From contig OY755046.1 in NCBI GenBank assembly GCA_963576565.1, positions 64,019,379-64,083,378 of the forward strand: a DNA stretch of 64,000 nucleotides. The letters are read 5' to 3'. The position numbers and the translations under genes were made by a program. Of this stretch, positions 25,131-36,793 are shown one piece after another; the stretch's first letter is position 1, and every line of letters begins with the position of its first letter. The stretch comes from Aspidapion aeneum. Lineage: Eukaryota; Arthropoda; Insecta; Coleoptera; Brentidae. Below the pieces are notes generated by a model, which was not told the DNA's origin, made no database searches, and saw only the letters and a program-made list of their open reading frames with translations.

Positions 25131-25510
25131 TTGTAATGAAAAACGTAAATTGTATTGTTAACAGAACACTACGCCTACCAAATTTTAACTTTCGAATTAA
25201 TTCGTGTGACGCTAGCCACTGATAATAATTTAAAGACGGAAAAGCAGGAGTGTGAATCACGTACGTCTTAAATATATCTGTACTGCTAAAGCATATTAAA
25301 ACCATAATGTGGAAAATGACTGCTACAAGCGTTCCGTTCTAATTGGATTTGGAATAACATTTGAAAAGGACTGCTTTCAAATGAGTTTGGCAATTTGTCA
25401 ATGCCCTGTGATTTAACGTTGTCAAAATTGAAGTTAATTCTTATTTTCAAGGGGGCAAACTTCGCCCGAAAACTTACCATCTGACAACACTGATATCCCA
25501 TTTTTAGGCT
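25131..25510. other. Spacer, no gene seen
   Basis: Low-complexity AT-rich DNA with unsupported short frames. The 8-bp target site GAATCTTT lies at its end. Confidence 0.4.
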
Positions 25511-25518
25511 GAATCTTT

Positions 25519-26368
25519 GGCTCTGGAACGAAATAGCGATGTACAAAATAGCAAGTATTAAATTAGCGGTATCGAAATAGCGTCAATCAAAATAGCGATG
25601 TAATGAAAGGGCGACTATCAAAATAGCGATATAACAAAATGGCGATTTAACAAAATACCGATTGTATCAAAATAGCGATGTAACAAAATAGCAATGTAAC
25701 AAAATAGCGACTATCAAAATAGCGATGTAACAAAATAGCGACTATCAAAATAGCGATGTAACAAAATAGCGATATTTTGGTTCGGTTTTGGCATATAGTT
25801 CGACAAAGGGGTTTCTTTCTATCAATTTTTTTCAAAAAACAAACTTCCCTGATTTCTTTCTCGGGATCCTAGAGGGTGTGAATCTGAACCGAACCGAACC
25901 GAACCGAACCAGCTTATTAAAAAAAAACTGTCCAGAATTATTTTGAAGCGAAACAAACTGAACCGAATTTGGTTCAGTTTGGGTTGGTTTGGTTCGGTTC
26001 GGTGCGATTCGGTTCGGATTCACACCCTCTAGGATCCTGGAAAAGAAGTAGGGAAGTTTTTTTTTTGAAAAAATTTGTTAGAAAGGTTTGGTTTGGATTG
26101 GTTTGAATCGATTCGGTTTGGTTTGATTCGGTATTTTGATACATCGCTGTTTTGATACATCGCTATTTTGATTGTCGCTATTTTGATACATCGCTATTTT
26201 GATTGTCGCTATTTTGATACATCGCTATTTTGATATGTCGCTGTTTTGTTACAAACGCTATTTTGATACATTGCTATTTTGATAGTCGCTGTTTCATTAC
26301 CTCGCTATTTCATTACTCGCTATTTCGTACGTCGCTATTTTGTACATCGCTATTTCGTTCCAGAGCCC
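25519..26368. mobile_element. Foldback element FB1 with minisatellite arms, 8-bp TSD
   Basis: The termini GGCTCTGGAACGAAATAGCG and its inverse enclose arms made of short repeats (AAAATAGCGATGTAAC, AAAATAGCGACTATC; inverse on the right). An inner inverted pair, GGGATCCTAGAGGGTGTG / CACACCCTCTAGGATCC, and runs of GAACC / GGTTC meet at the centre near 25930. GAATCTTT flanks both sides (25511-25518, 26369-26376), an 8-bp target duplication. No coding sequence. It is structurally like Drosophila foldback elements; an 8-bp duplication suggests mobilisation by a hAT-type transposase (inference). Confidence 0.85.
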
Positions 26369-26376
26369 GAATCTTT

Positions 26377-27558
26377 ATCCTAATAGAAATAGAAAATTAG
26401 AAAGCGGAATGCGTCGAAATTTTGCGAGGTGGTTTTTTAAAGCATTTTTAACAAACGTATCTTGGCAGTAATTCATCACTAATTCATCTTGTTTAAAAAA
26501 TGTTAAAAAAGTTATTGCTAAAACCCAAGAAATATTTCAAAACATTGTTTGGCATTTTAGTAGCCTAGTTGTGTTATAGAAAACAGTAGCGAAATTCTTT
26601 CGTTTTTTGTATTTTTTAGAAATATACAAAAGAAAATCAAAATTTTAACAAGGTACGTTTGACAATGTTAAAAAAGTCTTTTATATGAACAGAAAAAATG
26701 TTTTAATTAGTTTTTTATAGACGAAATCTATTAGAATTTGTAAAAGCGTAGTCAATTTTATATTTTCTGAACTATAAATCAGACAAGAGCCATCGACCTC
26801 CTGACTGAAGCGCCACCCTCATATAACGGGGGCAAGCCAATTCGATTAAGAAAATTTAATTAAAATCATGTGACCCGGATTTTCAGATTATTTTCAGTTA
26901 CTTTAAACAAATAAAATGTTCTTTAATATAACTTAAATGCTTATAAGTATTTAGAGACATACAATTTTTTCTATTTACAAAAATTTTTTGTGCGGGCACT
27001 GGCCATGACCTACCAAACAAAATCAGGGGATTACGAACCGATTCATATGATAGTTTGTGATAATAGTAATTTACCTAATTACTGCGGAAGAGGCACACGC
27101 GTTAGGTAGGTCTACGTGGTTGTGGAAACAAAAATAAAGCACAACATTACAAACAACTGATTTATTATATTTAATTTACAATAATTGCCGACAAAACTTA
27201 ACTTCCTATCCTAACTTAACGGCATCTTCGGATAATGAGATGTTCGTTTTCATATTCTGGATCATAGATATCAGAAGGTCCTTAATATCTTTGTTGTGGC
27301 TAAATCTTCTTCGGGCTTATCGGTATTTTCTACCACAGTAAACAAATATTTTTTTCTATTTTTATTTATAATAAGACGAAACGTCACCCCCTAATATTTG
27401 ACGAAAAAATATGCTTTGTTGTTTACTCTATTCTTTTATTTTTCCTATTGTTATTGGAAAACTAGCCCAATTGTATTTTCTGGCATAAATTAACGTCAGT
27501 GCCATTGACTTCTATACCCTACGGGGCCTTATACAACTCAATGGTCAGTGCCAAACTC
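26377..27558. other. Unannotated interval
   Basis: AT-rich. A minus-strand 37-codon open stretch (27206-27319, reading RRRFSHNKDIKDLLISMIQ...) is followed by an AATAAA-type signal near 27165. It is too short to call. Confidence 0.3.
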
Positions 27559-27787
27559 ATGCCGTATTCCATTGGGGAAATGAGTGCAGCACTAGTGAAC
27601 AACTGGCTCGGTGTTTGCATTCCATTGACATGCACTTTTTCAGTTTTCGTATTCCATTGAGGAACTTATGAATTCAGTTTTGCACTGAGTGCGGCTTTTT
27701 TGACACCGGCTCTGAGGGCTCGTGCCGCACCGAAAACTTTTTCCCGCCATTAATTTTAAACGCTTATTATTGTCGTGGGACGTAAAA

Positions 27788-28130
27788 ATGAGTGAAAATA
27801 AAGTTGTTAGCGATTTTTTATTATTTTCTTCGCTGCTAAGTAGTAGCAGCGATGAAGATGAAGAAGAACAGTTCTGTGCAATAAAAACAATGAGAACGGA
27901 AACCCCAAAAATAAAAAACTTTATTGAAAATGTGGTTTACCGATTTAACAACAAACAGGTAAGTAGATTTGTATGGATTTGGTTGACTGGGGCCCTGGGG
28001 CTAATTTTCCGACAGTTGGGGTTTTCTGGCAGCTATGATTATAAGTAAAAATAAATGTATTTTTTAGTTCAAGAAACACTTTCGGCTCGAGATGAGCACT
28101 GCAGAATTTCTCATAAATAAATTCAAGTAG
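27788..28130 (+). pseudogene. N-terminal remnant of a Harbinger-like (HARBI1-type) nuclease
   Basis: Exon 1 (27788-27958) runs from ATG for 57 codons and includes an acidic stretch (SSSSDEDEEEQF) and IENVVYRFNNKQ, ending at CAG|GTAAGT. A 109-bp intron with a TTTTTTAG acceptor leads into exon 2 (28068-28130), FKKHFRLEMSTAEFLINKFK and a stop. The junction motif ...Y.....(F)K.HFR.S...F resembles the start of HARBI1-like nucleases (established family feature). The DDE core is absent, so no enzyme is made. Splice sites remain intact. If expressed it would give a 77-residue peptide. Confidence 0.6.
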
Positions 28131-29004
28131 CCTCAATTTTGTCCAAAAAAAGAACAAGGGGGACGAAACCCCATTAGCGCTGAGGCACATGTCTTGCCAT
28201 TTTTATGGTATGTTAAAACACCCTTACGTTTAGCTGTTAGGTTAGGTTATGTTCTTGTTGAATGGAAATTTGTTCAAAAATATTTTCTTCAAAAACTTTT
28301 TTGAACAATTTTCCTTATGAAAAAAAATTACTTTCAAAGAAAATGTTTTTGAACAAAAAAAAATTAATAAAATGTTTTCAAACAATTTTTTGTTTGAAGG
28401 AAATGTTTTTAAATAATTTTCCTTTTCAAGAAAATGTTATTGAAGTATTAATATTACTTACTTACTAACAACATGTTTTTGACCAAATTCCGCAAGGCAG
28501 GAAAGTTAGGTTTACTTGAAAGAAACTTGTGAAATATTATATATGTATACAAGGTGTTTCGAATACTTATGTTCAAATTTTGGGAGCATAAAGTACACTT
28601 CTGGTTAGGGTTTTTTGAAAAACAAGCGCGAAATATAGATAACTACTCTATCTGTTGGTATACGAGCACAAGCCTGCATTCAACAAGGAGGTGGGCATTT
28701 TTAAAATATTCTTATTAACTTTTTTTAAATAAAATCATTATTTATTTATTTGACGAATTTTATTTATCTTAGGATAATATTTATCGGCGTGTAACTTTGA
28801 AACAAATAAAAATGGATATCGTCGTTGGCCTGATAAAACTACAGGTTGTGTGACATTTTTTTCAAAAATGAGATTTTTGCATAATCAATTTGCCCTATTC
28901 ATAATGGATATAATATAAAAAATTATTTGCAAGAAAATGTTATATTAACGTTGCTTAAACCAAGAATAAAAAAGAAGTTCTACAGCTCATAATGACACCA
29001 CACT

Positions 29005-29048
29005 AAGGTCACTATATCACGATGTTTCGTTCGTGATATAGTGACCTT
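29005..29048. repeat. Perfect hairpin with 18-bp stem
   Basis: AAGGTCACTATATCACGA, an 8-base loop, then the exact inverse TCGTGATATAGTGACCTT. It lies in the right third of the Harbinger-type element and is a possible subterminal structure. Confidence 0.9.
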
Positions 29049-29181
29049 ATACCACACGAGTGCAATTTTTCATTTTCCGCGTGTTCCATTGAAACTGCAC
29101 TCGGTGCAAATTTTTGACAGCACCGTTTCAGTGTCAGTGCACCACCAGTGCTGCACTCATTTTCCCAATGGAATACGGCAT

Positions 29182-29730
29182 CAAAATCTGTTGTTTGTTT
29201 GTACTAGATTGTTAATTATGACATCTAATATAACCTAATTTACAATTAGGACTGTCATCCATTGTCATCCTTAAAAATTTAGTAAAGCCCACAATTTTTG
29301 AACCGAGTCGGTGTCCCTATGACTCTAATATGTAGTGCCAACTTTTGATTGATATTTAAATATTTTGCGTTGTTGTCTTTTGCTTGAAAAATTGCCAAAA
29401 TCAAATTTGTCGCCTTAAAAAAAATTATTTTTATTTTGGCACTTACTTGGCATTTTTTTAACAAATTAAAACGTATTTGTCCTAGGGCCTAAGGTAACTG
29501 ATAATGGGTGTTTTAACCTTAGAAAAGACATGGGGCTGAAAGCGCAGCAACCAATTATTATCAGTAGCCTAAATGAACCGACACACTTTTTATTTTTATA
29601 GGCCCTTTCCCAGTACAAATATATTTAAGACGTACGTGGTGTGATTACTACCTGCGGTATAGAATTTGAAAGGGTCTACGACAATTAGCCATCGGCACCC
29701 AAAGCAAACAAAATAAGTTTTTAAGATTTT
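29182..29730. other. AT-rich spacer
   Basis: No gene or complete repeat recognised. Confidence 0.45.
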
Positions 29731-31902
29731 ACTACTTTAGTGTGAGCTATGATTATCCTAATTTTTTCGAGAAAAAAAAAGTTGCTCCGATTTCAAAAAT
29801 TTTTATATATCTTTGCGTTTCAGATGAATTTTAAACTTTTTTGTTGCGCCGTTCTTTCTGTCTGTCTGTAACGACCAACGCGCATAACTCAAAAACCGCT
29901 TGCCCGATTTTAATTAGATACCTAGGCTGGGTCTCGGGTCGGGATGATTCCATTTAAAAATGAACGAAATCCATCGATCACAAGCCAAATAAAAGGGTGG
30001 GGGTAGATTTAAAAAATTAGAGTTTATGTGAAAATATGGCGTGTGTGATATCAAACGAAAGGTAATTGAGTCTGGAGTTAGACAAAATAAATTTGAGTAA
30101 AAAAAAAGGGTGGGGATGGATTAAAAAAAATAGAGTTTAAGTGAAAATATGTCGTGTGTGATATCAAACGAAAGGTAATTGAGTCTGGAATTAAACAAAA
30201 TACATTTTAGTTTTTAAAAAAAAGGTGGGTTCAAAAATTAGAGTTTAAGTTAAAACATGACTTGTGTGGTATCAAACGAAAGGTAATTGATTCTGGAGTT
30301 GAATAAAATATCATAACAAAAACATTTCATGTAAAAAAAAGCCAAGTATGCGAAAATGGCATTCCGTAAAAAGAATTGAGATAAAAGTAAAGCCAAGTTC
30401 TCCAATACAAATTTCAAAATGAAAGGTTCTTACTAGTTTGAAAATATTTTTTTAAACTTTGCTATTACAGCCAAACTTCTTTATGTTCAATTTAGCACTG
30501 TGCCTAAGAGTCATTTACAGCCGTAATAGGCAAGTTTAGAAAAATATTTCCAAACTAGTAAGAACCTTTCATTTTGAAATTTGTATTGGAGAACTTGGCT
30601 TTACTTTTATCTCAATTCTTTTCACGGAATGCCATTTTCGCGTACTTGGCTTTTTTTTAAATGAAATGTTTTTGTTATGATTTCACTTCTTTTTTAAAGG
30701 AATTAGATAATACTTAATTTTTAAAGTAGTAAAATATGCGGAATATTGTTCAAAACTTTTGCAATGCCTTACTTAAATTTTTGAGGTTTTTTATTTTTTT
30801 TCCATGGTTTTATCGTAGTTCCATCAGCCTTCCAAAGCTCAGCTCTCTAGCGTTTCTGAAAGTGCACAATGTTACTTTTACATAACTTTACATGTATAGG
30901 GGAGGGAAATAAAATAAGATTGTCGTGTTTTTAAATTTTGTCCTATAGTTTTATCATAGTTCCTCTCAGTCTTCCAAAGCTCAGCTCTCTAGCGTTTCTG
31001 GAAGTGGGTAATGTTACTTTTATATAACTTTACATTTATAGGGGAAGGAAGTAAATTAGAATTTTGGGGTGTTTTAATTTTTTTGTATAACTTTATCATA
31101 GTTACCATCGGTCTTCCAAAGCTCAGCTCTCTAGCATGTCTGGAAGTGGGCAATGTTACTTTTACTTAACTTTACATTTATAGAGGAGGGAAGTAAATTA
31201 CAATTGTGGGGTGTTTTAATTTTTTCCTATAGTCTTATCATAGTTCCTATCAGTCTGCCAAAGCTCAACTCTCTAGAATTTCTGGAAGTGGGCAATGCTA
31301 CTTTTACATAATTTTAAATGTATAGGGGAGGGGAGTAAATTAAAATTTTGGGGTTTTTTGACTTTTTCCTATAGTTTTATCATAGTTCTTATCAGTCTGC
31401 CAAAGCTCAACTCTCTAACATTTCTGAAAGTGGGCGATGCTACTTTTACATAAATTTAAACGTATAGGGGAGGGGAGTAAATTAAAATTTTGGGTTTTTT
31501 TTTCCAGGGGTTTGGTCATAATTTCTATCAGTCTGCCAAATTTCAGCTTTGTAGTATGTCTGGAAGTACAGTAAAATATTGATGATCTATACATGAGTGA
31601 GTGAGTCAGTGAGTGGCAATTTCGACGTTTTTAGAAATTTCGGAACTACTTTGTTGTTGTTAACTCCATGGAGATCTACGACTGTGCAAAGTTTGAGATT
31701 CGTAGCTCATTCCGAAGTAGAGTTTTAGGTAGGTCAAATATCGGCTGAAATGTTTCAAGAAAAGGTGGTTACGGTGCGCGAACTCGGCGAGGCACTGCCG
31801 TGCCCTCAGATATTTCAGATTTTAGTTATATTAGCTCACACGAACACTATAACTATAGTACCTACTGTGAGCTTAGGTACCCATATATTGGCAGAGTATT
31901 TT
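29731..31902 (+). mobile_element. TGTC element copy 5, interrupted
   Basis: 5' half of the hairpin lost; core reduced to about 16 bp (29854-29870). The 3' units are interrupted after GAATAAAATA (30310) by a 1.5-kb element and resume at TATTTCAG (31811), ending in GAGCTTAGG and GGCAGAGTATTTT. Confidence 0.85.
30311..31810 (+). mobile_element. 1.5-kb Helitron-like element, precise insertion
   Basis: It begins TCATAACAAAAACATTTCAT and ends GGCACTGCCGTGCCCTCAGA, where GGCAC/GTGCC form a small hairpin 6 nt from the end. Comparison with intact TGTC copies (for example 1731-1748) shows insertion between A and T with no target duplication, the Helitron signature, although the last bases are not CTRR. 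The first ~375 bp form a palindrome (30311-30470 against 30525-30685). Next come about six ~130-bp units (CCAAAGCTCAGCTCTCTAGC) and GAGTGAGTGAGTC. Other copies are at 48236-49115 and 51775-52190. No Rep/Hel coding. Confidence 0.75.
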
Positions 31903-33316
31903 ATTTTCTAATGTAATTCTAAAATAAGAAATAATCAAAATTACTTATTAAACCACAAATCGTCTCGTTCTCATTTTAAATGACAAAGTGAGCAGGATAT
32001 TGATCTTACTAAAGTGAAGAAGTAAATATTTAAAACGAATTATTTGACAACCTGTTTTAAATAAAAACTTTGTCTAATTTAAATTAAAGATATATTTTTT
32101 ATTTTTAATAGAAAATGTATTTGCTTTTAATAAAACCTCCTAAAACAAATGTTATAACTGTGTTAAACTGTGCAACACGGCATCATCAAATATTATTTAA
32201 TGGAATTTGACTTATTGTCCCGCTATACGCTGCGCTACACGGTACGGCAATATACAGTGCGGACGTAAAAATCACCCCCCCCCCCACCGCTGTTAACTTT
32301 TGAACGGAATTACATATCAACTTCAAACAAAAAGCATGTTAAATGGTATCAAGTTTACTACTTTTTGACGTATTGCTTTGAACCGTGGTGTGAGCGTAAG
32401 GCCATAAGGTCACTAACAACTTTAAAAGCTTAAATGAGAAGGGGGGTCGCGTTTTATCTTTTTTTCTCAAAAACGGTTAGAGACACAAAAAATTGCAGAA
32501 GATCAAAAAGTTTCTGCATAAAACAGGGAATTCATTTTATATTTTTTAATCTGCCAGTGACTGCAAAAAAGTTCTGGGGAAAAAACAGGACACGACCCCG
32601 GAAAAAATATCATCCTGTAGTTTTTTCCTAATATTTGGCATGCTTTATGATGTATGCCTTGTATTTAAATACATGTTCCAGATTTAAGCTATATATCTCA
32701 AAAACTGCACGAGTTGTTAAGAAAAAACAAACAAAAAATTTTAACTTTAACAATGTATCTCAAAAACTAAGAATTTGCAGACCTATGTTTAAACAAAGTT
32801 TTTCTTTCTTAAAATAACTTGAACAATAATCGTCTGAAGTTTGGCGACATATTTTATTAACACCCTGTATAGGTATTATATCCAAGAGTTATAAAGGAAT
32901 TTTAGTTTTTGTACGATATTTTTAAAACCCCTGTAGATATTTTTAATTTCGATACAGCATCTGATGAACTGATGAACTCGGAATAGGTCAACTTTTTTTT
33001 TATTTAACCAAAAATATATTTTTTACCGTTTCCGAGATCCCCATGTATTACTTATTTCTGTGACACACTATATATTTAATAGGTCTGAAACTTCTTTAGT
33101 TAGTACACACGATCATTTGGATAGAAAAATAATGTAAAATTTAACAGCTTTTATAATGTCGAAAATGGCAGCGACAGAGGTCGAATGTTATTGAATAAAG
33201 TAGAAAAGTAACATTTTTGTAAAGAAAATTTTGTCTATGGAAATTCCAAAAACTGACCATAAGGATTTTTAGTGGTTCTCGTTGATTTAGAAGAAACCAT
33301 AATTAGTGCAGGCGAT
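31903..33316. other. Unannotated interval
   Basis: AT-rich with a C-run near 32274 and an ACACCCTGTATA end near 32863 (CAGGGTGT-type). No gene or full element was delimited. Confidence 0.4.
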
Positions 33317-33743
33317 AGGTCGCAGATTACCGAATTGGATGTTGCCAAGCCAGGTTTTGGTCCAATTTTTTTTTGTCCCCCCTCCTCTTATAGTCGTGTT
33401 CGAATTTCTGAAAATTTAACTATGTTGATGCCCTAAAGCCACAATGACATAGAAATTAATCAAAAATGTGTAAGACATAACCTAAAAATAAAATTTTATT
33501 AGTTTTTTCAATATTAGCTGCAAAACCCCCCAAGACCCCCCAAAACCTAAAATTTTTGGATTTTCCTCAAACTTTCTCAAAAACTAAGCTTCTTAGAGAA
33601 AAATATGTAATTACCTTTATTGTATACAATAAAATTTCCTTTTCATCGATATACAAGTCAGTGGGGTACGACCAAAGACAAACTTTCCAGAGGCGTCCGT
33701 TTATTAAGGTAATGCAAAAAAATTTAAAAAACAAACATGCATA

Positions 33744-33875
33744 ATGAATGAACCAGTCTTCGAGAAGCCGACAAACAGTCAACATCTCCTGAAGATGCCA
33801 TCCACTCGAGATGGCGAAACGTCGAGAACGAATTCCCAACGACGACGGCCGAACAGCCCGAAAGCACACCCACCA
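33744..33875 (+). mobile_element. 132-bp hammerhead-bearing mini-insertion
   Basis: Flanked by ATGCATA on both sides (33737-33743, 33876-33882); the opposite arm of the palindrome lacks it near 36236. It is unusually G+C-rich and contains a hammerhead motif. It fits a truncated Penelope-like or retrozyme-like insertion. Confidence 0.65.
33785..33827 (+). ncRNA. Hammerhead ribozyme motif, minimal Penelope type
   Basis: Order: stem I strand TCTC, core CTGAAGA, one extra T, stem II GCCATC-loop-GATGGC (6 bp), GAAA, 2-bp stem III AC/GT without loop, cleavage triplet GTC, stem I partner GAGA. All invariant core residues are present. The 2-bp stem III implies action as a dimer, as proposed for Penelope-like hammerheads. 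The extra U after the first core strand departs from the canonical form, so activity is uncertain. Confidence 0.7.
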
Positions 33876-35650
33876 ATGCATATTACCTGTTTTCCCCGAT
33901 TTTCTTGCAAACCAAGCTCTCTATCAAAAATTGTGTCCCATAGTCGGCTGTAGATAATAAAATTTCCATTTAAACGGTGTGTAAAAAAGTAGGATTATTT
34001 TTATCTATAACAATTTAGGGGCCTCCGTAAATTACATCAATTTTGAAAAATCACTAAACTTACCAAGTTTTATCTAATTTTATCAAAAACTAATCTTTTT
34101 AGGAAAAAAATTATTCCACACTTTATTGTAGAAAATAAAATTCCCTTTTTAACAGTGTATAAGTTAGTCCAATCAGACTAACAGCAAACCCTCCAGCGGC
34201 GTCCGTTTTTAGAGAAAATGTAAGAAAATTAGAAAAAACACATGTTTGTCACATGTTCTGCCCGATTATCTTAAAAACCAAGCCCTCTATCAAAAATTGT
34301 GTCCTTCAGTCGATTATAGACAATAAAAATTGCTTTTCAACGCTGTACCACAAGGTAATATTTATCTTTAGAATAAAACGTCACAGGCGTCCGTAAATAA
34401 AATCACTTTGTACAAATCACCAAACAAATTAATTTTGTTACAGGTTTTATCCAATTTTCTTAGAAAATAAGCTCAATCAAAAAAAGTGTTCTTAACTTTA
34501 TTGTAGAAGATAAAATTGCCTTTGTAACTGTATAAGTTAGTAGGGTTTGATTGATGACAAACTCTCCAGCGACGTAAATAAAATCATTTTTGTCACATGT
34601 TTCACCCGATTTTCCAAAAAACCAAGCTTTTTATCAAAAAATGTGTCTTATATTTGATTGTATTGTTATTTTCTTTTAAACGATGTATAATAAGGTATGA
34701 AAAGTTTAATTTTTAAAACTTTGGGGACGTCCGTAAATTAAATCAATGTTTAAAAATCACCAAACAAATTAATTTTGGTTCGATTTTTTTAAGATCCTTA
34801 AAATTTGAATCAGTGGCGATAGTAGGCCATCCAACCGTACCTAAAAAATTATGGCGCAGGATGTGGAGAAAAGGTAAGTAGGAGGGATCACCTTTGCTGC
34901 TAGAGCATCTTTTTTCGGGGCGAGTTTCATTTTTTTTTATGGAGGGGGGATGGGAGGGAAGGTTGGGAGGTACGAGGGGTGCAAAGACTATCAATGCAGA
35001 AGGCGGCTATAGTAGTGTTACATTTGGTAATTTTTAAAATCTTATTTTACATACGGATGCCCGGACGCCCCTGTAGTTTTAAAAATGAAATTCATTTTTC
35101 ACCAAATTATACATCATTGAAAAGGAAATTTTACTTTCTACAAATCAGCTATGAGGCATATTTCTCATAAAAAGGTTAGTTTTTTTTTGGAAAATCGGGT
35201 GAAACATGTGACAAAAATGTTTTTTTTTATATGATCTGTATAATACGAAAGCAGCTGGAGAGTTTGTCATTAACCAAACGTCACTGACTTGTATATCGGT
35301 AAAAAGAGAATTTCATTTTCTACAATAAAGTTTAGAACATATTTATCCAGTTGGGCTTAGTTTCTGAGGAAATTGGATAAAATCTGTACAAAAATTAATT
35401 TGTTTGGTGATATGTAAAAATTGATTTTATTTACGGACGCCTGTGAAGTTTTAATTTATAAATCTAAATCTTACTTTGTGATAAAGCATTTAAAAAAAAA
35501 TTTCATTGTCTACAATCGACTACGGAACATGATTTTTGTTAGAAGGCATGATTTTTAAGATAATCGGGTAAAACATGTACCAAACATGTAGTTTTTAAAT
35601 TTTTTTTTACATTTTCTTGTAGTTTGGTATTAGTCTGACCGCACTAGCTA

Positions 35651-35955
35651 AAGGGGCCTACAGACACGCGAGCATTTCTTGAGATTAGTACGCGCGAACT
35701 AATCTCTGCATACATGTACGTTTGGTGGAATTGCCTACACACACGAAGACAAAATTAAACGTTCTAAACATAAACACGATATTATCAATGCGTTTTGCCT
35801 AGACACCGAGGGATTTGCTCGCGTACATCGTGCGCGCGAACAAATCTTCGAGAGATATTTTAGGCGGATATTGTCTACACACGAAGAGATTAGTATGCGC
35901 AAACTTGTACGCGCGTACTAATCTCTAGAAATGTTCGCGTGTCTGTAGGCCCCTT
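35651..35955. mobile_element. 305-bp MITE with TA target
   Basis: The ends AAGGGGCCTACAGACACGCG and its inverse have similarity for ~45 bp, through GAGATTAGTACGCGCG. TA lies on each side (35649-35650, 35956-35957). The interior repeats GCGCGAAC/TACGCGCG motifs and is less AT-rich than its surroundings. Noncoding. Confidence 0.85.
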
Positions 35956-36793
35956 TATACATTATTAAAAAGATAATTTAATTTTCTACAATAAAGTGTA
36001 AAATATTTCTTTTCCCAAAAAGCTTAGTTTTTGAGAAAATTTGACAAAACTTGTAAAAGAAGTTTAGTGATTTTTCAAAATTCATGTAATTTACGGACGA
36101 CCCTAAATTGTTATAAATAAAAATAATCTTACCTTGTTATTCATCATTTTAAAGGAAATTTCATTGTCTACAATTGCCTATAGGACACAATTTTTGATAA
36201 AGAGCGTAGTTTTCAAGCAAAATGGGTAAATCTTGTAATAAACATGTTTCTTTTTTGAATTTTTTACATCACCTCAATAAACGGACGCCGCTGAAAAGTT
36301 TATCATTGGTCGTACCCCACTGACTAATACATTGTTGGAAAGCAAATTTTATTGTTAATAATTAAGGTAATTGCATATTTTTCCCTTAGTTTTTGACAAA
36401 ATTTGAAGAAAACCTCAAAATCTCAGGTTTTGAGAGGTCTGGGGGTTTTTGCAGCCAACATTTAACAAACTAATAAAATTTTATATTTAGGTTAGATTTT
36501 ACACATTTTTGATTAATTTCAGTGTCATTGTGGCTTTAAGGCGTCAACTTAGTTAAATTTTCAGAATTTCAAACACGACTATAAGAGAAGGGGGGAAAAA
36601 TTGGACCAAAACCTGGCTTGGCAACATTCAGATCGTTAATCTGTGACCTTTTGTCAGCTAGAATACAAGAGTCTGAGGCTAGAATCCATTGTCAAACTGC
36701 GGTCCTCATATTTTGCATACTCAACTACCTACAGCGTCTGCACTAAATTGCCAGCATTCACATTGTTTAAGGCAGTCGCACACACCGCTAGTT

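Larger units (their letters stand above)
27559..29181 (+). mobile_element. PIF/Harbinger-type element, internally deleted
   Basis: The ends ATGCCGTATTCCATTGGG and its inverse (right end 29181) extend inward through AAATGAGTGCAGCACT on both sides. The element carries a spliced transposase-like ORF start (27788-28130) and an 18-bp-stem hairpin near its right end. The expected 3-bp TWA duplication is not evident. The Harbinger assignment rests on the N-terminal resemblance of the ORF and is moderate. Confidence 0.6.
33317..36649. repeat. 3.3-kb foldback palindrome
   Basis: Outermost matching ends: AGGTCGCAGATTA at the left, inverse of AGGTCACAGATTA at the right. Similarity runs inward for about 1.5 kb on each side (GATGTTGCCAAGCCAGGTTT and its inverse; TGTCATTGTGGCTTTA). 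Each arm contains about six diverged ~200-bp units with GGCGTCCGT, CACATGTTT.ACCCGATT and TACAATAAA phrases. The centre is near 34990. The left arm carries a hammerhead insertion (33744-33875) and the right arm a MITE (35651-35955). No clear target duplication. Confidence 0.75.

Noticed and set aside
27206..27319. Minus-strand 37-codon stretch with downstream AATAAA as a terminal exon
   Set aside because: Too short, no convincing acceptor, and no connected upstream exon.
32860..32880. ACACCCTGTATA as the end of a complete MITE
   Set aside because: No matching CAGGGTGT start was found at a sensible distance.
34811..34830. CAGTGGCGATAGTAGG as a hAT end in the palindrome centre
   Set aside because: No inverse partner or 8-bp duplication was found nearby.
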